Part shown: positions 37,925 through 45,148 of the stretch, piece by piece
How the letters are laid out: each line of letters begins with the position of its first letter
Position numbering within the stretch: the first letter of the stretch is position 1
IMG/VR virus record: IMGVR_UViG_3300009285_000960
Span: 1-46,011 of that record
Length of the DNA stretch: 46,011 bases
Source of the DNA: a virus
Reading direction: 5' to 3' (one strand)
Notes under the pieces: model-generated
Databases searched by the model: none
Seen by the model: only the letters and a program-made list of their open reading frames with translations
Told to the model about the DNA's origin: nothing
Made by a program: the position numbers and the translations under genes

Positions 37925-38197
37925 ATGAAAAAAGTTATAATAGACAATAGAGAAGTGGTAGTCGATGATTACCAGCCAATTATAAGATGTCCGAAGTGCG
38001 GAAGGCGGTTGTTTATGGGATTTATCAAGAAAGCATACAGGAGATTGAAAGCTTCGGAGAGGCAAGGCAATTCTTACTATGTGGAACTTGGGCTAAAGGG
38101 AATGGCGAAAAGGTGGGGGAAATCTGTGGAACATTTAAGGAAGATGTATTTAAGACGTAAAAAAAGGCTATCTGAAGTCAATAAGGCAGGAGTATGA
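37925..38197 (+). CDS. Small basic zinc-finger protein
   Basis: 90 aa: strand N-terminus, CPKCGRR (residue 22), and a very basic helical C-terminus (YRRLKASER, LRKMYLRRKKRLSEV), suggesting DNA or RNA binding, perhaps sigma/HTH-like in the last 50 residues. Lies beyond the terminator with TAAAAT boxes upstream, so probably separately transcribed. Confidence 0.5.
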   Translation: MKKVIIDNREVVVDDYQPIIRCPKCGRRLFMGFIKKAYRRLKASERQGNSYYVELGLKGMAKRWGKSVEHLRKMYLRRKKRLSEVNKAGV

Positions 38198-38224
38198 GTG
38201 AAGACATTTCTACTCCTAGCTTCT

Positions 38225-38363
38225 AAGGCGGTTTGCTATCGCCTTCTCCATTTGCTTTAGCCCTATTCAAGAACAGTCTTTATTTGAGAACCTATTTTGG
38301 TAGGTTACAAGAAAGTTCAGCGGGCAGGTATCGTGGAGGTGAGTCCATTGAAGAAACCTGCCC
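38225..38363. other. Three tandem hairpins between convergent operons
   Basis: AAGGCG-9-CGCCTT (38225-38245), AACCTA-6-TAGGTT (38289-38306) and GGGCAGGT-26-ACCTGCCC (38322-38363). No clear U-run on either side. The third has GGAGGTGAG in its loop. Could be a bidirectional stop region or a structured non-coding RNA. Confidence 0.5.
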
Positions 38364-38366
38364 ACG

Positions 38367-38819
38367 TCAACCTTCTTGTCTGATAAATTTGATAAAGTTC
38401 TTGTTGAAATTGTCCGTATCTTCTTTATTAAATGAAAAGAAATTGACCTGCGTTTTATCTCCTGTTTCCTTCTGTTGCATATATCCCTTCATTTGTGCAA
38501 TTGTGTCTGCAAATTCTTTTCTTACTTTGTGGTCTTTATCTCCTCCGAATTTACCTGTGGTTTTAGCATCTAAGCCATCTAAATATACGTCCATTAGCTT
38601 ATCATCAAGCGAAACACCGAATTTAACCAAGGCTTTCTTCTCAAAACCTGCTATATAAGTCTGAACACCTTGCGATTGAAGGAAAGCTGGAACTGAGGAA
38701 GTTACACCTGCAGAAACAAGGGCTTGTTTATTGGACTTGAACTTGCCTGACATTATATTATCAACTGCAACTTTTTGTTTATGGGTTGGTAACAGGCCAC
38801 CGCCTTGTATGATTTTCAT
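38367..38819 (-). CDS. Small terminase subunit candidate
   Basis: 150 aa. N-terminal HTH-like region (THKQKVAVDNIMSGKFKSNK, then QALVSAGVTSSVPAFLQSQG), where the 'SNKQALVSAGV..S...FLQS.GVQ' pattern is typical of TerS-like proteins. A helical oligomerisation part follows (DHKVRKEFADTIAQMKGYMQ). The acidic/charged C-terminus would contact TerL. It lies about 4 kb from terL across the origin-like region, an unusual split. ATGA overlap with the HTH gene. Confidence 0.6.
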   Translation of the reverse strand: MKIIQGGGLLPTHKQKVAVDNIMSGKFKSNKQALVSAGVTSSVPAFLQSQGVQTYIAGFEKKALVKFGVSLDDKLMDVYLDGLDAKTTGKFGGDKDHKVRKEFADTIAQMKGYMQQKETGDKTQVNFFSFNKEDTDNFNKNFIKFIRQEG

Positions 38820-39079
38820 AATTCTACTTTTGTTGTAAATGTTTCTATTTTTGTTTTAGTATCCATATCTATATATTTAGACTTGAACTTAGGCGGAGGC
38901 ACAGGCTTTCCTCTTTGTATTCCCTTCCAGCCTCCTAACGATTTAACTACACTAGGCTGGTTGATATTGTACCTCTTGGCAATTTGACGAATAGAAGGCT
39001 TTAAGCCTTGAGCTGAACCTTCAAACCAAAGTCTTATATCCTCAATCTCCTCACCCGTGAGTCTTCTTTTGTGTTTCAT
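38816..39079 (-). CDS. Small helix-turn-helix protein
   Basis: 87 aa. SIRQIAKRYNINQPSVVKSL is a clear homeodomain-like helix-turn-helix (residues 29-48). The tail is basic, then beta. Coupled to the TerS candidate, so it may help recognise packaging DNA or act as a transcription factor. Confidence 0.65.
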   Translation of the reverse strand: MKHKRRLTGEEIEDIRLWFEGSAQGLKPSIRQIAKRYNINQPSVVKSLGGWKGIQRGKPVPPPKFKSKYIDMDTKTKIETFTTKVEL

Positions 39080-39224
39080 ATTTTAATTTCAATCTTAAAA
39101 TTAAATTTAGGGGGAACTTCTCATAATAAGAACCGAAGTCGGTAATTGATTTGGAAACAAAGCCGTATCCGAAAGGGATTTTGAAACCTGTTTTACCTTT
39201 GGCGAAGTTTGGTACAAAAATCAT
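39051..39224 (-). CDS. Small hypothetical protein
   Basis: 57 aa (MIFVPNFAKGKTGFKIPFGY...). ATGA overlap upstream and 29-nt overlap downstream. Aromatic, basic; not recognised. Confidence 0.4.
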   Translation of the reverse strand: MIFVPNFAKGKTGFKIPFGYGFVSKSITDFGSYYEKFPLNLILRLKLKYETQKKTHG

Positions 39225-39526
39225 GTTTTTTCTAAGTCTTTGCGGACATTATAATTCTTTATTTGGTCTGGGTAAAGTTTGAAGAAATCTGGATTGGGTT
39301 TTGTGCCTGAAAATGGCTGTATCATATCCTTTGAGTGCAAATCACGCTGTCTTTGAACTCTACTCATTTTATTAATTGAATAGAACTCTGGGGATTTGGT
39401 TATGTTTATATTCTTATTTTGACAGGCAAGACAATGGATAACGCCAAGAGTCGGGTCGGAAATCGCATCATTTATCTGACACGAGGGACATTTAAGCGAG
39501 TGGATTTTTAGGGAGGTTTTCTTCAT
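39221..39526 (-). CDS. Zinc-ribbon hypothetical protein
   Basis: 101 aa from ATG 39526. CPSCQ (residue 12) and CLACQ (residue 32) form a zinc ribbon of the replication/transcription type (SLKCPSCQINDAISDPTLGV). C-terminus basic and disordered. Overlaps the upstream gene by 35 nt. Confidence 0.5.
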   Translation of the reverse strand: MKKTSLKIHSLKCPSCQINDAISDPTLGVIHCLACQNKNINITKSPEFYSINKMSRVQRQRDLHSKDMIQPFSGTKPNPDFFKLYPDQIKNYNVRKDLEKT

Positions 39527-39728
39527 TTTGTTTATGCTTTCTAAGAATACCACTTAATGAGAAATCTGGCTTACTTTCTTTTTCTATTTCAACTTCATCT
39601 GGAGTGGGTTGCTTGGTTATCTTGCCTACTTCTTGGGGTTTATGGGGGATTGTAACTTCTACTGGATAAAATACTTTCTCTTTGGTTTCACTATCAAGGC
39701 ATAAAATGCCTACTGGGATTATAGTCAT
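39492..39728 (-). CDS. Hypothetical protein coupled to groEL
   Basis: 78 aa: short beta N-terminus (MTIIPVGILCLDSETKEKVF) and a disordered charged tail. ATGA overlap with the groEL stop, so translationally coupled to the chaperonin. Could be a client or cofactor, but there is no motif. Confidence 0.45.
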   Translation of the reverse strand: MTIIPVGILCLDSETKEKVFYPVEVTIPHKPQEVGKITKQPTPDEVEIEKESKPDFSLSGILRKHKQNEENLPKNPLA

Positions 39729-41317
39729 TTTCGTTTAGTCTTATCATCTTCTGTCGTAGGGTCAATAGCAATTAAAACCTCGGTTGTTAAGATACTCGTG
39801 CCTACACTAAAACTATTCTCAATTGCCTTCCTAATCACTTTACTAGGGTCTATAATTCCATTCTCTACTAAATCAATTACTTTACCGCTATTTACCTCAT
39901 AGCCGAAGTTTCCATCTTTCTTCATAATTTCATTAACTATCTTGTCTGGGTTTTCTTCTGCACAATTTTCAAGTATTTTGTAAATAGGGCTTCGTAGAAC
40001 CGATTTTAAGAGGGCTTTGGTGTCGTCAGATACATTAGCATCATCTAAAACAGGTAACAATCTAAGGAAGGCTGTGCCTCCACCAGCTACGATACCTTCT
40101 TCCCTGGCGGCGGTAGCGGCTCCGATTGCATCTTTTACCCTCTCAACTTTTTCTCTCATATCTATATCTGTTTTTGCTCCTACTCTAATAACAGCTACTC
40201 CTCTGGTCATTCTGGCTAATCGTTGTTCTTCCTTCTCTTTTTCAAATTGTGATTTCTCTCTTTCCATCATAGCCTTGATTGACTTGACTCTTTCTTTGAT
40301 AGCTTCTGGGTTTCCTTTACCGCCTATTACGATTGTTGTATCCCTGTCTGAGATAACTTTTTCTGCATGACCTAGCCATTTAAGGTCATCTGTTGCGTCT
40401 TGCTCGGTATTTATTACTCTACCGCCTGTCATTACCGCTAAATCATCTAAGAAATTGTCTGTATCGTAGCCTGGAGCTTGAATTGCTATTGCATTTATAT
40501 TGCCTTTGTATTTATTAACTCCCATTGTAACTAGGGCATCTCCTGTAATATTTTTGGCTATAACTATAATGTTTTTGGTTTCTTTGGCTATAACTTCCAA
40601 GAGTGGGCCTATTTCTGTACCTAATGAAATCTCCTTTTTAAGAATAACGATTGCGGGGTTTTCTACAACCGCTTCCATTCTTGAAGGATTGGTTACAAAT
40701 ACAGGAGTACCACCAACTAATAAATAACCTTTATTAAACTGCATACCTTCCGTATAATCTACTTCTGTTTCAAATTGTGTGCCTTCTTCGGGTACAACTA
40801 AGCCGTCTTTGCCTACTTTGTCCATAGCAATTGATACTTTTTCTCCTATTTCTTCATCTGCGGAGGATATTGTGGCTACTCTAGCTATTTCTTCTTTGTT
40901 TTTGATGGGCTTAGATAATTCTTTGATTTTATCTATTAAAAGAGGAAGGACTTTGTAGATTTCTGTTCTTAAAACCATTGGGTTTACACCCTTGTCTATC
41001 AATTCTAACCCACCCTTAACAAGCTCATAAGCCAATAGAGTAACAGTTGTAGTTCCGTCTCCGACTTCAAGATTATTTTTTTCAGCAGCCACACGAATTA
41101 AATCTATCCCAATCTTTACAAGCGGGTCATTAGAGTTAACCTCTTTCATTACGGTTACTCCGTCATGGACAACAAGCGGTATTCCCCATTCTCTCTGAAT
41201 GGCCACATTTCTACCTTTAGGGGATAGGGTTGTGCAAACCACATTAGCCGCCAACTCAACCCCTTCAAATAATTTCTCACGAGCCTTTTTTCCTTGTGCG
41301 ATTATCTTGTTAGCCAC
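39725..41317 (-). CDS. groEL: Phage-encoded GroEL-like chaperonin
   Basis: 530 aa, full chaperonin length. ATP site GDGTTT (86-91), TLSPKGRNV (30-38), catalytic Asp52 (HDGVTV) and Asp396 (RVKDAIGAA, equivalent of E. coli D398), EGMQFNKGYL (190-199), and EEGIVAGGGTAF near 407. The Gly-Gly-Met C-terminal tail is missing. Sequence is strongly diverged from bacterial GroEL but all ATPase residues are kept, so it should be active. Starts at GTG 41317 with GGAG inside the end of the HNH gene. Probably folds phage capsid or tail proteins. Confidence 0.95.
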   Translation of the reverse strand: MANKIIAQGKKAREKLFEGVELAANVVCTTLSPKGRNVAIQREWGIPLVVHDGVTVMKEVNSNDPLVKIGIDLIRVAAEKNNLEVGDGTTTVTLLAYELVKGGLELIDKGVNPMVLRTEIYKVLPLLIDKIKELSKPIKNKEEIARVATISSADEEIGEKVSIAMDKVGKDGLVVPEEGTQFETEVDYTEGMQFNKGYLLVGGTPVFVTNPSRMEAVVENPAIVILKKEISLGTEIGPLLEVIAKETKNIIVIAKNITGDALVTMGVNKYKGNINAIAIQAPGYDTDNFLDDLAVMTGGRVINTEQDATDDLKWLGHAEKVISDRDTTIVIGGKGNPEAIKERVKSIKAMMEREKSQFEKEKEEQRLARMTRGVAVIRVGAKTDIDMREKVERVKDAIGAATAAREEGIVAGGGTAFLRLLPVLDDANVSDDTKALLKSVLRSPIYKILENCAEENPDKIVNEIMKKDGNFGYEVNSGKVIDLVENGIIDPSKVIRKAIENSFSVGTSILTTEVLIAIDPTTEDDKTKRK

Positions 41318-41757
41318 GCTGGTGCAACTCCTTTCTTACTTTGCCAATAACAGGGTAAAGAACAAAACTTGTGGTGAAATTCAGACCCTGAAACATAAAA
41401 GTCTTTCTCACATATCTTACACTCAAAATATTTACCATTCTTATTTTGTGCTATTCGTCCTTTCTTAAATCTAGTTCTTTCTCCAATCAAAGAATGAACC
41501 CTCTTGTGTTTAGCCCTATTCATAATTTCTAAATTCTCTAACCGATTATCAAGGGTATCGCCGTTTTTGTGATGTACAATCTCACTATCTCTTAAATATC
41601 TACCAAGAAACTTCTCCATTACTAAATGGTGTTCTAGTACGTAACCCCCCTGGTCGGCATTGGGATGATTGGTGTTTACAACAGATAGATACTTACCTTG
41701 ACGTATCCGCCTGCCCCCATTCCATCTAGGATTATTTTTACCTATCCAGTTTTTCAT
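41302..41757 (-). CDS. HNH homing-type endonuclease between groES and groEL
   Basis: 151 aa. HNH core IVHHKNGDTLDNRLENLEIM (about 79-98), preceded by EHHLVMEKFLGRYL and followed by a CKIC...CSLPC zinc-binding tail. This is the HNH_3/NUMOD-like class of free-standing homing nucleases. TAATG overlap with groES and 16-nt overlap with groEL; its 3' end carries groEL's Shine-Dalgarno. It has spliced itself into the chaperonin operon without breaking expression. Confidence 0.85.
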   Translation of the reverse strand: MKNWIGKNNPRWNGGRRIRQGKYLSVVNTNHPNADQGGYVLEHHLVMEKFLGRYLRDSEIVHHKNGDTLDNRLENLEIMNRAKHKRVHSLIGERTRFKKGRIAQNKNGKYFECKICEKDFYVSGSEFHHKFCSLPCYWQSKKGVAPAWLTR

Positions 41758-42011
41758 TAGTTTATAATTCCCAAAATATCTGAAAATCCTACGAACAAAT
41801 AGTTTTTGCCCTGAAAGAGTAACTTATCTTCTCCGTAGCGTCTGTAAGCTACTATGTCACCTTTTTTCATTTTAAGGGGTCTTGTGCCTTCTCCTATAGC
41901 CACAACCCTACCAGTTTCCTGCTTCTTTTCTTGGATTATCTCAATCGTGTTGCCTGTTTGGACTTGTATTGGCTCTATGACTACTATTTTCTTTGAGGGT
42001 ACTATTGACAC
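41757..42011 (-). CDS. groES: Phage-encoded GroES-like co-chaperonin
   Basis: 84 aa, GTG start at 42011 backed by AAAGGAGG five bases upstream. Fold hallmarks: VIEPIQV, ETGRVVAIGEGTRPLKMKKG and YLFVGFSDILGII (the canonical ESDILAII end). The mobile loop that docks to GroEL is altered: the usual GIVLP is replaced by TIEII (residues about 22-26). It caps the GroEL-like ring. The altered loop suggests co-evolution with the phage GroEL or host GroEL variants. Confidence 0.9.
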   Translation of the reverse strand: MSIVPSKKIVVIEPIQVQTGNTIEIIQEKKQETGRVVAIGEGTRPLKMKKGDIVAYRRYGEDKLLFQGKNYLFVGFSDILGIIN

Positions 42012-42033
42012 ATAAACCTCCTTTTAGTATAAT
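42005..42033 (+). promoter_or_regulatory. Consensus promoter of the plus-strand HNH gene
   Basis: TTGACA (42005-42010), 17 bp, TATAAT (42028-42033), ATG at 42041, so the message starts at the ATG (leaderless). It overlaps the start region of groES on the other strand. Confidence 0.85.
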
Positions 42034-42040
42034 AGAACCC

Positions 42041-42514
42041 ATGCCATACAAAGACCCCATCAAAGACAAGCGATGTAAGGCGGAGTGGTATCAAAAACAT
42101 AAAGAATCTTCTAGGCAAAAACGGCATGAAAATAGTAAAAGATACTATGAACGAATTAAGGCTGACCCCGAAAGGTTGAAAAAATTTAATGAAACGAGAA
42201 GAAAATATTATCATAAACTTAGAGCAGAACATCCAGAAAAAATCAAAAGTTACACGGAAAAAACTAAAAATAAAACCATGTTTGGAGGTCATAGAGGAGA
42301 AGTCCTTTTGAGAGACAGTTATAAGTGTAGAATTTGCAATTCTACTGAAAGGCTTAATATACATCACATTGACGGCAAAGGATATGGACTCAAGAATCCC
42401 AATAATTCTGTTGAGAATCTTATTACTCTGTGCCACCTTTGTCATAGGTCTATTCATTCGTTTTCAAAAATCAAAAATAGTTCTTTAGCTAAGGTTCTAG
42501 TAAACCTTTTATAA
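42041..42514 (+). CDS. HNH endonuclease inserted upstream of groES
   Basis: 157 aa from ATG 42041 (MPYKDPIKDKRCKAEWYQKH), preferred over 41993, which precedes the promoter. A basic helical N-terminus, then CRIC, INIHHIDGKGYG-type HNH core (LNIHHIDGKG), NNSVENLITLCHLCH with the second zinc pair. Opposite in direction to the chaperonin operon and lying between that operon and its motif-bearing promoter. Looks like a second mobile HNH gene. Confidence 0.85.
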   Translation: MPYKDPIKDKRCKAEWYQKHKESSRQKRHENSKRYYERIKADPERLKKFNETRRKYYHKLRAEHPEKIKSYTEKTKNKTMFGGHRGEVLLRDSYKCRICNSTERLNIHHIDGKGYGLKNPNNSVENLITLCHLCHRSIHSFSKIKNSSLAKVLVNLL

Positions 42515-42538
42515 TTTGCTGGTTTTATCATTTCAATT

Positions 42539-42567
42539 ATAATAACGTATCATTATATATCTGTCAA
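42539..42567 (-). promoter_or_regulatory. Promoter TTGACA-17-TATTAT with GATACG motif, upstream of groES operon
   Basis: Minus strand: TTGACA (42562-42567), spacer GATATATAATGATACGT, TATTAT (42539-42544). Transcript would run antisense through the HNH gene for about 500 nt before reaching groES. Confidence 0.65.
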
Positions 42568-42568
42568 G

Positions 42569-42709
42569 TTATTTTTTCTTCAACCAACCTTTAATTAGTT
42601 TCTGTAATTCTTTGTCGCACTTTTTACAAATAAAACTCATATAAGGCCCGAAATAGAGAGGTCTTTTCTTGTTGCACTTCATGCAGGCGTTAGGCATAGC
42701 TATTAACAT
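42569..42709 (-). CDS. Small zinc-ribbon peptide
   Basis: 46 aa with CMKCN (residue 9) and CKKCD (residue 28) and a basic tail (LQKLIKGWLKKK). Stop lies just before the TTGACA promoter. Unknown function. Confidence 0.5.
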   Translation of the reverse strand: MLIAMPNACMKCNKKRPLYFGPYMSFICKKCDKELQKLIKGWLKKK

Positions 42710-42717
42710 ATAATCAT

Positions 42718-42891
42718 TTAACTTCCTAAATTTAATTTGTCTGTTTTTCCCTCTAGTTCAAACCAATTTTTTATTTCCTCCTGACTCATTAATTTAGTTT
42801 GTTCGTTTCTAACACGACCACAATGCCTCTTAGGATAATCCGTCTCCTTTTCTGGTTTCTCTTGTTTAATTGGTGGTTGTTTTTCTTTCAT
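42718..42891 (-). CDS. Small charged hypothetical protein
   Basis: 57 aa, Lys/Glu-rich N-terminus (PPIKQEKPEKETDYPKRHCG) and helical end. ATGA overlap with the upstream gene. Not recognised. Confidence 0.45.
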   Translation of the reverse strand: MKEKQPPIKQEKPEKETDYPKRHCGRVRNEQTKLMSQEEIKNWFELEGKTDKLNLGS

Positions 42892-43199
42892 TTCTTCAAA
42901 TACTCAATAACTTCCTTAATCATCCTTTTACTTTGTGGATTGTGAACAAAATCCTGACTTGCATCTATATTTGATTTAATTATTTCAAATTTTGGTAATA
43001 TATTTTTAATCATTTCTTTCCTTTGGTCTTTGAGGGCTTGGTCAATCCAGTTCCAAAGTTCTTTAGGAAAAGGCGGTCTTGATTTTATGTAATCTTTAGT
43101 TTTCCACTCCACAATATCAAAAAATACTTTACCCTCACCCTTTACGGTGAACTTTTTATTAAACTCTTTCTTTAACTTCCTTACTAATTTATCTGTCAT
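42888..43199 (-). CDS. Small basic hypothetical protein
   Basis: 103 aa, Lys-rich and helical (SRPPFPKELWNWIDQALKDQ; IKNILPKFEIIKSNIDASQD). ATGA-linked on both sides. Not recognised. Confidence 0.5.
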   Translation of the reverse strand: MTDKLVRKLKKEFNKKFTVKGEGKVFFDIVEWKTKDYIKSRPPFPKELWNWIDQALKDQRKEMIKNILPKFEIIKSNIDASQDFVHNPQSKRMIKEVIEYLKK

Positions 43200-43432
43200 T
43201 TAAGTAATTTCCTCATCCTGATTTCGTTTAAGATATGCTTTTCAATAGTTCTATATGCATCAGCCATTCTGTGAGCATCTTCTTGTAACCTATTATTAGC
43301 AAACCAACCCGACTCTCTTGGTCGTGAAGCTACTTGCTCCATACTTTCAGCCATATGCCTAGAAAACTCCAATATATCTATATGGATTGGCGTTTCCCAA
43401 TTAAACTTTATCTTCTTCTTTATTTGGTTCAT
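43196..43432 (-). CDS. Small helical hypothetical protein
   Basis: 78 aa, helical and Arg/Glu-rich (FSRHMAESMEQVASRPRESG; RMADAYRTIEKHILNEIRMR). Looks like a small regulatory or toxin-immunity type protein, but nothing decisive is seen. Confidence 0.5.
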   Translation of the reverse strand: MNQIKKKIKFNWETPIHIDILEFSRHMAESMEQVASRPRESGWFANNRLQEDAHRMADAYRTIEKHILNEIRMRKLLK

Positions 43433-43433
43433 T

Positions 43434-43718
43434 TTAATTTTTCAAAATCAACTTAACGAATGTCCACATGTCTCCAAAAAACTCCCTACCTTTTCTAAAC
43501 TCTTCGTTGCATTCTTCGGTACAACCCTGATGTAAATCCCCCAAGCAATTATCACATCCATGTGTTGGAAAATACTTGTCGCTTAATCTAAACAACTCTA
43601 ATCTTATTTTGGCACAATGGTCAGAACAAATTACCGAGTTCTTTTTTGATGGTTTGCCACAAACTTCACATTTAATCCACTTCTCATATAATTTCTTTTT
43701 CTTTATTTGGTTTTTCAT
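43434..43718 (-). CDS. Cysteine-rich zinc-binding protein
   Basis: 94 aa with two cysteine clusters, CEVCG...CSDHC (residues 18-35) and CDNC...C..EC (residues 55-70). At least two zinc sites expected. The N-terminus is strongly basic. Early gene of unknown function. Confidence 0.55.
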   Translation of the reverse strand: MKNQIKKKKLYEKWIKCEVCGKPSKKNSVICSDHCAKIRLELFRLSDKYFPTHGCDNCLGDLHQGCTEECNEEFRKGREFFGDMWTFVKLILKN

Positions 43719-43752
43719 ATTCCTTATATACTAATCAATTATTGGGTATTAT

Positions 43753-44094
43753 TCATTTATGTCCACTCTCATATTTTGCGGGAATACCATTTTTCATTAT
43801 TTCTTTTTCTAAAAGTTTTACTATCAATTTGTCCTCTTTGCAATTTAAATACCAATCTGGTTGAGCTAAGTGTTTATTTATATAATCAACTAGGAACTTT
43901 ATAAGAGTATCTTTTTCTTTAATCTTTACTCTAAGAGCTTTTGAGTAATCTGAAAGAGTTTTTTTCAAATCAAGTTCTGCATAACACAAATCAGGATACC
44001 TATATGCAAATACAATCGGTGTTTTGAACGGTATCCACGAAATGTTTTCTTCAAGATACTTTACCCACTTATTTATTTTTACTTTTGTATTCAT
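43753..44094 (-). CDS. Hypothetical early protein
   Basis: 113 aa, helical with several Trp/Tyr (INKWVKYLEENISWIPFKTP). No motif. Follows the repeated leader CAATAATTGATTTACTAAG, shared with two neighbouring genes. Confidence 0.5.
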   Translation of the reverse strand: MNTKVKINKWVKYLEENISWIPFKTPIVFAYRYPDLCYAELDLKKTLSDYSKALRVKIKEKDTLIKFLVDYINKHLAQPDWYLNCKEDKLIVKLLEKEIMKNGIPAKYESGHK

Positions 44095-44123
44095 TCTTAG
44101 TAAATCAATTATTGGGTGTTATT

Positions 44124-44288
44124 CTATTCACTGTTTCTGGCTTTTATTACATCTTTAGAGTCTGCCCAACCGTTTATTGTCATCCATTCTTCTTTGCCAC
44201 AACTTTCAATTGTAGGGATTGGTGCTTCGCAAACTCTCACATTACTACCATCGTATTTCCAAATATGTTTGTGTTGTTTCTTTTTCAT
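44124..44288 (-). CDS. Small early protein
   Basis: 54 aa (MKKKQHKHIWKYDGSNVRVC ... EEWMTINGWADSKDVIKARN). Two Cys and two His could bind zinc. Leader shares GATTTACTAAGA with the next gene. Not recognised. Confidence 0.45.
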   Translation of the reverse strand: MKKKQHKHIWKYDGSNVRVCEAPIPTIESCGKEEWMTINGWADSKDVIKARNSE

Positions 44289-44298
44289 TCTTAGTAAA

Positions 44299-44583
44299 TC
44301 AGGGTGTTAAACCTTTCTTTGTTTCTTTCTTGTCTTCAATTACAAACATTAACGAATCTTCCGTTTCAAAGGCTCTATAATATCCACCCTGACACTTGGC
44401 AATCTGATATTTTATATGGCTGCTATTATCATCTCCAAAACTCCCCCAACCAATCCTATATTTACTTACAACTTTTAACTCATCGTCTGGAGCAATAAAT
44501 TTCAAAGCCTCTTTCTCCACCTTTGTTTCAGGTGTCATCATAATCTGCTTTGCTCCTTCTGTAATTACAATACTTATTTTCAT
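44299..44583 (-). CDS. Hypothetical early protein
   Basis: 94 aa, strand-rich (MKISIVITEGAKQIMMTPET; YRIGWGSFGDDNSSHIKYQI). Linked by ATG/TGA overlap with the upstream ORF. Not recognised. Confidence 0.5.
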   Translation of the reverse strand: MKISIVITEGAKQIMMTPETKVEKEALKFIAPDDELKVVSKYRIGWGSFGDDNSSHIKYQIAKCQGGYYRAFETEDSLMFVIEDKKETKKGLTP

Positions 44584-44678
44584 ATTGTTTTCTTGTGTGA
44601 TACCTTTAATAAACTAAAATCAAGTTTGAACTTTTTATCAAATGCTTTTTTGTATTCTATCTTTTTCTTTGTGTTCAT
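44580..44678 (-). CDS. Small basic early peptide
   Basis: 32 aa (MNTKKKIEYKKAFDKKFKLD...), coupled on both sides by 4-nt ATGA overlaps. The overlaps argue for translation. Confidence 0.4.
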   Translation of the reverse strand: MNTKKKIEYKKAFDKKFKLDFSLLKVSHKKTI

Positions 44679-44830
44679 TTTAGGTTTTTTCTTAACCATT
44701 GATTTATTCCCGAACCTCTAAAAATATAGTCAATAAGGTTCTTGGGTTCTAATTCTTCAATTTCTTTCAACATCTGCCTAATACTAATAGTTCGTTTCTT
44801 AAATATCTTCTTTTTCTTTGTGTTAGTCAT
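44675..44830 (-). CDS. Small basic early protein
   Basis: 51 aa (MTNTKKKKIFKKRTISIRQM ... LIDYIFRGSGINQWLRKNLK). Basic and helical; possible DNA or RNA binder. Not recognised. Confidence 0.45.
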   Translation of the reverse strand: MTNTKKKKIFKKRTISIRQMLKEIEELEPKNLIDYIFRGSGINQWLRKNLK

Positions 44831-44853
44831 ATATTATTTCTTAATCTCTAAAC

Positions 44854-45012
44854 CTATTTTATATATTTTGTCTTTCCTTTTCCGACCTTAGTTGTCAAAA
44901 TTGTATATGATTCATTTTCAAATCTAAGTTTTCTACCAACCTTCAACTTGTTAAACTCAATTAACTGAACCCCCGTTGAGTTAAGTCTTGATATTGTTAT
45001 TCTGTATTTCAT
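44854..45012 (-). CDS. Small basic beta protein
   Basis: 52 aa, strand-rich and basic (MKYRITISRLNSTGVQLIEF ... TTKVGKGKTKYIK). Shine-Dalgarno GGAAG. Not recognised. Confidence 0.45.
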   Translation of the reverse strand: MKYRITISRLNSTGVQLIEFNKLKVGRKLRFENESYTILTTKVGKGKTKYIK

Positions 45013-45067
45013 TTTCTTCCTTTCTTAATCTCTTAAAAATTATCCTTAATCCACTCTGACGGACATT

Positions 45068-45148
45068 CTATCTTCTTACCCACCAAATACACCAAATCAA
45101 AAGTATAATACTGAGCCAGAATAGGTATTTTTGTACTTTTATATTCAT
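45068..45148 (-). CDS. 26-residue membrane peptide
   Basis: MNIKVQKYLFWLSIILLIWC then IWWVRR: one transmembrane helix flanked by basic residues. ATGA overlap upstream. Small; moderate support. Confidence 0.35.
   Translation of the reverse strand: MNIKVQKYLFWLSIILLIWCIWWVRR

Noticed and set aside
38225-38363. tRNA gene
   Set aside because: Stem GGGCAGGT/ACCTGCCC looks acceptor-like but no T-arm, anticodon arm or CCA-proximal layout fits; no tRNA was recognised anywhere in the window.
42002-42457. 151-residue open frame on the minus strand
   Set aside because: Antisense shadow of the HNH gene; hydrophobic, Phe-rich composition without motifs, and the HNH frame has clear catalytic residues and a promoter.
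43719-44300. Repeated leader (CAATAATTGATTTACTAAG) as a mobile repeat
   Set aside because: Only two to three short, partial copies before adjacent small genes; better explained by local gene duplication of ribosome-binding leaders.
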